A stretch of DNA of 11,518 nt. Origin: JAICLL01 sp035252155 (lineage in GTDB: Bacteria; Planctomycetota; Planctomycetia; Pirellulales; JAICIG01). The translations under genes were made by a program, and so were the position numbers. The stretch lies in assembly GCA_035252155.1 (NCBI GenBank), contig DATFDL010000247.1:1-11518 (forward strand), given 5' to 3'. The notes beneath the pieces were generated by a model. It was given only the letters and a program-made list of their open reading frames with translations, was not told the DNA's origin and did not search any database. Every line of letters begins with the position of its first letter. The first letter of the stretch is position 1. Positions 7,268 through 11,518 of this stretch are shown piece after piece.

Positions 7268-8365
7268 ATGATCATGAAAATTGAGCAAATTGGCGCCCTG
7301 CTTCTGCTTGGCCTTTTTCCGATTCCGTTGGCCGCTGCGAACGGGACCGGTATAAGCGATCGGGTTGTCGCCGTGCGCGTTCCGAACGATGGCCGTCCCG
7401 TGGCTGCTAAGTGCGACTCGCGCGGAACCATTCATCTGGTTTACGATTCGGACGATGGGCCGCGGTACGTTCGTTCCCTCGACAACGCCAAGACATTTAG
7501 TCGTTCGATTCCGATCGTCGACCAGGGATCGCGCAAGCCGGGCCTGGAATTTAGCGCTTGGGACTTGGCGGTGGGAAAGGGTGGCAGCGTCCACGTGGCT
7601 CTCAGCACGAACGCCTGGAAGCTCAAGCTGCCTCAGGAAGAATGGGCCTGTTTTTACGCGCGACTGGCTCCGAACGCCAAATCATTTGCGCCGCTGCGAA
7701 ACGTTAATCACAAGCCCAGCGAAGGCTTTTCGCTGGCTGCCGACGGCCGCGGCAAGGTAACCGCCTGCTGGCTGTCGGACAAGCTCTATGCCAACGTTTC
7801 TCACGATGATGGAAAAACGTTCGGCGATACGGTGGAGATCGACGCCACATTCAATCCGTGCAACTGCTGCACCACGAGCTGCGCTTATGGCGACGACGGA
7901 AAGCTGGCAATTCTATATCGCGAGGAAACCAACAACGACCGCGACATGTTTTTCGTCTCGTGGGACCAGGACGCCAATCGGGTGCATCGCGCCCGCGTCA
8001 GCGGCGACTCGTGGAAGATCGATGCCTGCCCGATGACGTATTACTCGGTTTCGCCCGACCCGCTCGGTTTTGTGGCGGCCTGGCCGACGCGGGGCCAGGT
8101 CTATTTTGCTCGACTAGACAACCGCGGAAAGCCACTGTTTCCCGAAGTGAAGACAGCGGGCAACAGCGGCATGCGCACCGGCGTGCTTGCATTGAGCGAT
8201 TCGGACGGTAATACGCTCGTGGCATGGAGCAAAGATTCTCAATTGGGCTGGCAGCAGTACGACCCACAGGGGCGGGCGATTGGATCGGCAAGCTCCGTCG
8301 AAAGCACCGGGAATGGCGTGGCCGGAGTTTTGACCAAGGATGGCCGCTTCGTATTATTCCGTTAG
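7268..8365 (+). CDS. Exported BNR-repeat/sialidase-like beta-propeller protein with a cysteine cluster
   Basis: The protein has 365 residues. An N-terminal signal peptide is clear (KIEQIGALLLLGLFPIPLAAA, with an A-x-A-type end near residues 22-24). Two Asp-box-like turns are visible, SLDNAKTF (70-77) and SHDDGKTF (178-185), in a pattern of repeated beta blades, so the fold is probably a propeller. Eight cysteines include the cluster C198-N-C-C-T-T-S-C205, plus C254 in DACPM; similar C-x-C-C and A-C-P motifs are recalled from other exported BNR proteins. Catalytic residues of true sialidases are not evident, so enzymatic activity is uncertain; binding or structural roles are equally possible. 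GGAGA at 7259-7263 favours ATG 7268 (ATG 7274 is an alternative); the open frame reaching back to 7136 overlaps the previous gene and would bury the signal peptide. It ends 7 bases before the next start. Confidence 0.75.
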   Translation: MIMKIEQIGALLLLGLFPIPLAAANGTGISDRVVAVRVPNDGRPVAAKCDSRGTIHLVYDSDDGPRYVRSLDNAKTFSRSIPIVDQGSRKPGLEFSAWDLAVGKGGSVHVALSTNAWKLKLPQEEWACFYARLAPNAKSFAPLRNVNHKPSEGFSLAADGRGKVTACWLSDKLYANVSHDDGKTFGDTVEIDATFNPCNCCTTSCAYGDDGKLAILYREETNNDRDMFFVSWDQDANRVHRARVSGDSWKIDACPMTYYSVSPDPLGFVAAWPTRGQVYFARLDNRGKPLFPEVKTAGNSGMRTGVLALSDSDGNTLVAWSKDSQLGWQQYDPQGRAIGSASSVESTGNGVAGVLTKDGRFVLFR

Positions 8366-8372
8366 GCATCAC

Positions 8373-9143
8373 ATGACGACCGCATCCGACGTCGAAATCC
8401 CCCGCTCCTCTGGCCGCTGGTTGGTTGTGTGCGGTCTGGGCCTGGCTCTGCTGGCCATCGCCGCTTATGCCGCGCAGTTCGCCGCGCATCGGTTGCTGAC
8501 GCCCTGGTATTTGCCGGTGGCCACTACGCTCGGGGCGGTGCTCATCGGCGCGGCGCTTGGGCGGAGGCGCGGCATCGGGCGGTGGGCGGCGTTGGTCGTC
8601 GTGGCGCTCTTGGCCGGCGCGGAATGGCTGTTTCTGTTTGCCACGCGGCTGCCCGAGTACACTGGACCGGTGGCGGTGGGCGAGAGATTTCCCTCGTTTG
8701 AAATCACGCGGGCCGACGGCACGCCCTTCGCCGGCGCCGACTTGCGGGACGATGGCAACAACGTGTTGGTTTTCTTCCGCGGGAGGTGGTGACCGTCTTG
8801 CATGATCGAGCTAGGTGAGCTCGAACGACGGCACGAAGATTTCGCGCGGCGTCACGCCCGTGTGATTGCCGTCTCGATCGAAGGGCGTGAAGAAGCGCAA
8901 CGGACACAGGACGACTTTCCGCACCTGGTGGTGCTCACGGACCAAGATCGCACGCTTTCGGAAGCCGTGGACGTTATTCACCCTCACTCAGCGCCTGGCG
9001 GCGGTGATACCGCGGCCCCAACGACCATCTTGATCGACCGTGGCGGCACGGTGCGGTGGCTCTATCGTCCGTCCCGCGCCATTAGCCGGCTTTCGCCCGA
9101 CGAGGTGCTGGCGGCGGTCGACCGTCATCTCACGAGCGAGTAA
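8373..9143 (+). CDS. Membrane-anchored peroxiredoxin-like selenoprotein with in-frame TGA read as selenocysteine
   Basis: Two same-frame pieces (8373-8789 and 8793-9143) are split only by TGA 8790-8792. Read through, they give 256 residues. Helices at about 15-35, 42-62 and 70-91, with GRRRGIGR between the second and third, put the following domain outside the cytoplasm by the positive-inside rule. An AhpC/TSA-like redox domain starts near residue 100: VLVFFRGRW, then U140-P-S-C143, then IELGELERRH, later DVIHPH and APTTILIDRGGTVRW. Cysteine homologues have W-C-P-x-C here, so selenocysteine would be the attacking residue and C143 its partner; no other cysteine lies in the domain. A SECIS-like hairpin follows the TGA. 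The second piece alone (ATG 8802) lacks a ribosome binding site and half the fold. Likely role: reduction of peroxides or disulfides outside the cytoplasm. Alternatives are a nonsense mutation or sequencing error. Confidence 0.8.
8790..8792 (+). other. In-frame TGA, probable selenocysteine codon
   Basis: The TGA replaces the first cysteine codon of the redox motif (tgg-TGA-ccg-tct-tgc, read W-U-P-S-C). TGA acts as a normal stop at 5518-5520, 9942-9944 and 11204-11206, so recoding must be local. Confidence 0.78.
8793..8831 (+). promoter_or_regulatory. Candidate bacterial SECIS element
   Basis: The RNA just after the TGA can fold as follows. The lower stem is CCGUC (8793-8797) with GACGG (8827-8831). 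An uneven internal loop follows. The upper stem is UCGAGCU (8806-8812) with AGCUCGA (8818-8824), seven perfect pairs closed by the loop AGGUG (8813-8817). The G-G-U in the loop is the feature read by SelB in the E. coli fdhF element, whose loop is AGGUCU by recollection. The loop starts 20 bases after the TGA, inside the usual bacterial range. The bulged U of the fdhF stem is absent. The coding sequence continues through the hairpin. Confidence 0.75.
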
Positions 9144-9152
9144 ACTGCGCTC

Positions 9153-9944
9153 ATGGCCGAACCGTTCATCGCCGTCGATATCGGCAATAGCCGGATCAAG
9201 TTCGGACTCTATACGGCGGACAATCTGCGGGCAGCCGGTCGCGAGCTGCCCGAACCGTCGAAGACGCTTGATCTCTCGCCTGCGCCCGAGGCGTTTGCGG
9301 CGGTGGCCGATTGGTTGGCGCCTTCCATGCCAAAGGCCCTCCGCTGGTGGATCGGCAGCGTCGAGCGGAATTTTGCCGCGCAACTGGTCGATTGGCTGCG
9401 CGCAGGCGGAGTCTCCCAAATTGTGCTGCTGGCGTCGGTCGATCTGCCGCTGACCGTTGCGGTGCCGCGGCCCGACATGGTAGGCATCGACCGCTTGTTG
9501 GCGGCGCTCGCCATCAACCGGTTGCGCATGCCCGATCGGCCGGCGGTGGTGGTCGATTTGGGCACCGCCGTCACGGTCGATCTGGTTTCGCGCGACGGCG
9601 CGTTTCTGGGCGGGGCGATCATGCCGGGCATCGGCCTGGCCGCGCGGGCCTTGCACGAGTTCACCGACCTGCTGCCAAGGCTCGACATGACCACGCTGGC
9701 CGAGCCTCCACCAGCCCTGGGCACCGCCACAGTCGAGGCGATGACATCCGGCATTTATTGGGGCGCGATCGGCGGCGTGCGGCACTTGATCGAGCTGCTC
9801 GAAGCCCACGTCGGCTCGCCGGCGCAAATATTCCTCACCGGCGGCGCGGCGGCTGCGGTGGCGAAACTGGTGTCGCCCCATGCCGTCTACCACCCGCATT
9901 TGACGCTGGCCGGCATCGCCCTGGCCGCCAGTCAACGCCGATGA
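9153..9944 (+). CDS. coaX: Type III pantothenate kinase
   Basis: This cytoplasmic enzyme phosphorylates pantothenate, the first step of coenzyme A synthesis. The 263 residues show the ASKHA-type ATPase motifs of CoaX in order: phosphate-binding VDIGNSRIKFGL (8-19), PDMVGIDRLLAA (107-118) with the G-x-D-R signature whose D113 is the expected catalytic base, VVVDLGTAVTVDLV (132-145), and GGAIMPGI (153-160). The length matches the family (about 250-270). The start at ATG 9153 is 9 bases after the preceding stop and places the first motif at residue 8, as expected. No strong ribosome binding site is seen, which fits coupled translation. The stop overlaps the fah start by four bases. There is no functional tie to its neighbours beyond shared transcription. 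Confidence 0.93.
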   Translation: MAEPFIAVDIGNSRIKFGLYTADNLRAAGRELPEPSKTLDLSPAPEAFAAVADWLAPSMPKALRWWIGSVERNFAAQLVDWLRAGGVSQIVLLASVDLPLTVAVPRPDMVGIDRLLAALAINRLRMPDRPAVVVDLGTAVTVDLVSRDGAFLGGAIMPGIGLAARALHEFTDLLPRLDMTTLAEPPPALGTATVEAMTSGIYWGAIGGVRHLIELLEAHVGSPAQIFLTGGAAAAVAKLVSPHAVYHPHLTLAGIALAASQRR

Positions 9945-11206
9945 AACACGCTCGCAGCTTTGTACCGGTCGCGGCCGAGTCGCATTTTCCGATTCAGAAC
10001 TTGCCGTACGGCGTGTTTCGGCCTAAGGCTGGCGGCGAGCCGCGCGCCGGCGTGGCCATCGGCGAGCTGATTCTCGACCTGTCGGTGATCGAGCGCGAAG
10101 AATTGCTGCACGTGCCCGGTGCGACGGGCGAACGACTGTTCGACCGCCCGTCGCTGAATGCCTTTATGGCCCTGGGCCGCGAAGCGTGGAGCGCCGTGCG
10201 AGCGCAGCTCATCGAGCTGCTCAGCGAAGACGCGCCGACGCTGCGCGACGATGAGGCCCTGCGGCGCGAGGCCCTCGTACCCGCCACCGAGGCCGAACTG
10301 CTGCTGCCCGTCGAGATTGGCGACTATACCGATTTCTATTCATCGCGCGAGCACGCCTCGAATGTCGGCGCCATGTTTCGCGGTCCTAAGAATGCTCTGC
10401 CGCCCAATTGGCTCTGGCTGCCGATCGCCTATCACGGCCGGGCGAGCTCGGTGGTGGTCAGCGGAACCGATCTCCATCGGCCGTGCGGGCAAACCCAGGC
10501 CGACGACGCCCAAGCGCCTACCTTCGGCCCTGCACGAGCGGTCGACTTCGAGCTGGAGCTAGGCTATTTCATGGGGCCGGGCAATCGCTTGGGCGAGCCA
10601 ATTGGCGTCGAACGCGCGGCCGAGCATGTATTCGGCATGGTGCTGGTGAATGACTGGAGCGCCCGCGACATTCAAAAGTGGGAGTACGTGCCGCTGGGGC
10701 CGTTCCTGGCCAAAAGTTTTGGTACGTCGATCTCTCCCTGGGTAGTGACGTTCGACGCACTCGAACCGTTTCGCACGGCCGGACCGACGCAGGATCCGCC
10801 GCCGCTGGAATATCTGCGTTCGCGCGGAAATTGGAACTACGACATCCAGCTTGAAGTCTGGCTGCAGGCCGCGACCATGCCGCAACCGCGCCGAATCTGC
10901 CAGACGAATTTCAAGCAGCTCTATTGGAACATTTGCCAGCAGGTAGCCCATCACACGGTCGCCGGCTGCAACCTGCGGACCGGCGACCTCTTGGCGTCGG
11001 GCACTGTCAGCGGTCCCGGCGCCGACCAGCGCGGCTCGTTGTTGGAACTGACCAGCGGCGGCAAGCATCCGCTGCTTTTAGAAAACGCGGTCGAACGCCG
11101 GTTTTTGGAAGACGGCGACCGAGTGACCATGACCGGCTGGTGTCAGGCCGACGGTTATCGCGTCGGCTTCGGCGAAGTCACGGGACGGTTGTTGCCGGTG
11201 AGATGA
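9941..11206 (+). CDS. fah: Fumarylacetoacetase
   Basis: This enzyme hydrolyses fumarylacetoacetate to fumarate and acetoacetate, the last step of tyrosine/homogentisate breakdown. The 421 residues match the full length of animal FAH (about 419). The N-terminal SH3-like domain (about 1-120) is followed by the catalytic domain. Metal-binding residues correspond to D131 (YTDFYSSREH), E204 and E206 (DFELELGYF), and D238 (VNDWSARDIQKWEYVPLGPF); the catalytic histidine corresponds to H138. Substrate-site residues Y133, R147, Y164, Q245, Y249 and K258 are also in place. GYRVGFGEVTGRLLP near the end is typical. Upstream in-frame codons back to 9311 are antisense-free shadows of coaX; the ATG at 9941 is chosen because it gives the family length and overlaps the coaX stop. 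No homogentisate dioxygenase or other pathway gene is in the window. Confidence 0.96.
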   Translation: MKHARSFVPVAAESHFPIQNLPYGVFRPKAGGEPRAGVAIGELILDLSVIEREELLHVPGATGERLFDRPSLNAFMALGREAWSAVRAQLIELLSEDAPTLRDDEALRREALVPATEAELLLPVEIGDYTDFYSSREHASNVGAMFRGPKNALPPNWLWLPIAYHGRASSVVVSGTDLHRPCGQTQADDAQAPTFGPARAVDFELELGYFMGPGNRLGEPIGVERAAEHVFGMVLVNDWSARDIQKWEYVPLGPFLAKSFGTSISPWVVTFDALEPFRTAGPTQDPPPLEYLRSRGNWNYDIQLEVWLQAATMPQPRRICQTNFKQLYWNICQQVAHHTVAGCNLRTGDLLASGTVSGPGADQRGSLLELTSGGKHPLLLENAVERRFLEDGDRVTMTGWCQADGYRVGFGEVTGRLLPVR

Positions 11207-11253
11207 CTTGTGGTGCAGGCGTCCCGCATTTGGATGAGGGTGCGTCGCACAGG

Positions 11254-11275
11254 AGCCCGACGCGTAAGCGAGGGA
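11254..11275. repeat. Short interrupted palindrome, REP-like
   Basis: CCCGACGC and GCGAGGG form an imperfect stem around GTAA (CGC/GCG and CCC/GGG paired, with a bulge between). The sequence resembles a short repeat I recall as very common between planctomycete genes, often mis-translated into SPTRKRG- or SLAYASG-type peptides. Family membership is from memory only. Confidence 0.45.
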
Positions 11276-11284
11276 GAGCCTCTG

Positions 11285-11309
11285 ATCGGTTTTGACGTTC
11301 AAAACCGGT
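11285..11309 (+). terminator. Hairpin downstream of fah, possible terminator
   Basis: CGGTTTTGA (11287-11295) and TCAAAACCG (11299-11307) pair perfectly around CGT, and one wobble and one A-T pair extend the stem to 11 bp. There is no T-run after it, so it is not a classical intrinsic terminator. It may instead be a Rho-assisted or RNA-stabilising structure, or just another repeat. Confidence 0.3.
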
Positions 11310-11323
11310 AATTGTCGGGAACA

Positions 11324-11408
11324 GGCATGTGGCACAGCCGCCCTCGGCTGTGCATCGCCGACGCAGTCGGCGTCGCCCAACCAGCCGAGGGCGGCTGGTC
11401 CACATGCC
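11324..11408. repeat. Inverted-repeat unit with three nested hairpins
   Basis: Arms of 27 bases (11324-11350 and 11382-11408) are inverted copies with two mismatches (11333-11334 against 11398-11399). Each arm also folds on itself: GCACAGCCG/CGGCTGTGC around CCCT (11332-11353) and ACCAGCCG/CGGCTGGT around AGGG (11380-11399). The spacer contains CGCCGA/TCGGCG (11356-11372). This resembles paired REP/BIME-type elements. No transposase is present. Confidence 0.7.
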
Positions 11409-11432
11409 GACTTTGAATGTAAGAATCAATTG

Positions 11433-11512
11433 GGGAACGCCCTCCGTGGCGTTCCGCGCGAGGCGAGTTGACGTCGAATCGCAGTTCACGGAACGCCACG
11501 GAGGGCGTTCCC
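11433..11512. repeat. Second inverted-repeat unit with perfect 24-base arms
   Basis: Arms 11433-11456 and 11489-11512 are perfect inverted copies separated by 32 bases. Each arm is itself a hairpin: GGAACGCC and GGCGTTCC form 8 bp around CTCCGT in the left arm and around ACGGAG in the right arm. The sequence differs from the preceding unit. The window ends 6 bases after the right arm, so the outer border may be incomplete. Confidence 0.75.
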
Positions 11513-11518
11513 TACAGA

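Larger units (their letters stand above)
11207..11518. other. Gene-free region packed with palindromic repeats
   Basis: No credible gene is present; the short open frames here arise from the repeats themselves. The region holds, in order, a short interrupted palindrome (11254-11275), a simple hairpin (11285-11309), and two larger inverted-repeat units (11324-11408 and 11433-11512). The tight stacking of unrelated palindromes suggests a collection site for REP-like elements after the fah stop. Confidence 0.75.

Noticed and set aside
8340..8372. Earlier ATG at 8340 as start of the selenoprotein gene
   Set aside because: It would overlap the BNR gene by 26 bases and add a non-hydrophobic extension; ATG 8373, seven bases after the previous stop, fits better, although neither has a clear ribosome binding site.
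8790..8792. TGA read as tryptophan (alternative genetic code)
   Set aside because: TGA is the natural stop of the GT2, coaX and fah genes in this window, and the position calls for cysteine or selenocysteine.
8802..9143. Separate small redox gene starting at ATG 8802
   Set aside because: It has no ribosome binding site, lacks the first half of the fold, and is in frame with the preceding segment across a single TGA; it is the C-terminal part of the selenoprotein.
9311..9940. N-terminal extension of fumarylacetoacetase back to 9311
   Set aside because: The extension is an alternative-frame reading of coaX, is Arg/Gly/Ala rich, and would make the protein far longer than the family.
11207..11518. 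CRISPR array
   Set aside because: The repeats are inverted pairs of two different families without regularly spaced direct repeats or unique spacers.
1..11518. tRNA or rRNA genes
   Set aside because: No cloverleaf-like or ribosomal RNA sequence was recognised on either strand by eye.

Overview
The window is high-GC bacterial DNA, with every supported gene on the + strand. Several traits point to a planctomycete, probably Pirellulales-like: an enlarged CusA-type efflux pump, exported BNR-repeat and cytochrome P460 proteins, and dense palindromic intergenic repeats. This assignment rests on recalled resemblance, not on a search.

Layout. Bases 1-4004 hold the 3' four-fifths or so of a CusA-like copper/silver RND pump whose start lies before the window. 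It carries three insertions relative to E. coli CusA. After a 134-base gap come seven tightly packed genes (4139-11206): an exported cytochrome P460-like c-type heme protein; a DPM1-like family 2 glycosyltransferase overlapping a multi-membrane GT-C glycosyltransferase; an exported BNR/sialidase-like protein with a cysteine cluster; a membrane-anchored peroxiredoxin-like protein; type III pantothenate kinase (coaX); and fumarylacetoacetase (fah). Gaps are 8, -4, 35, 7, 9 and -4 bases, so co-transcription is likely, although the products serve different pathways. The last 312 bases hold no gene but several palindromic repeats.

Main discovery. The peroxiredoxin-like gene appears broken into two fragments, but both are in one frame and are separated only by a TGA at 8790-8792. 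That TGA sits exactly where the first cysteine of the W-C-P-x-C redox motif belongs. Directly after it the DNA can fold into a hairpin with a perfect 7-bp upper stem and an AGGUG loop, matching the form of a bacterial SECIS element. TGA ends three other genes here, so it is not generally reassigned. The best reading is a selenoprotein with a U-P-S-C active site, held in the membrane by three helices with the redox domain outside the cytoplasm.

How the genes may work together. The two glycosyltransferases form a plausible pair: one makes a polyprenyl-phosphate sugar and the other uses it on the outer face of the membrane. The P460-like protein, BNR protein and selenoredoxin would share the extracytoplasmic space with the pump's periplasmic domain. 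coaX and fah are cytoplasmic metabolic genes with no evident link to the others.
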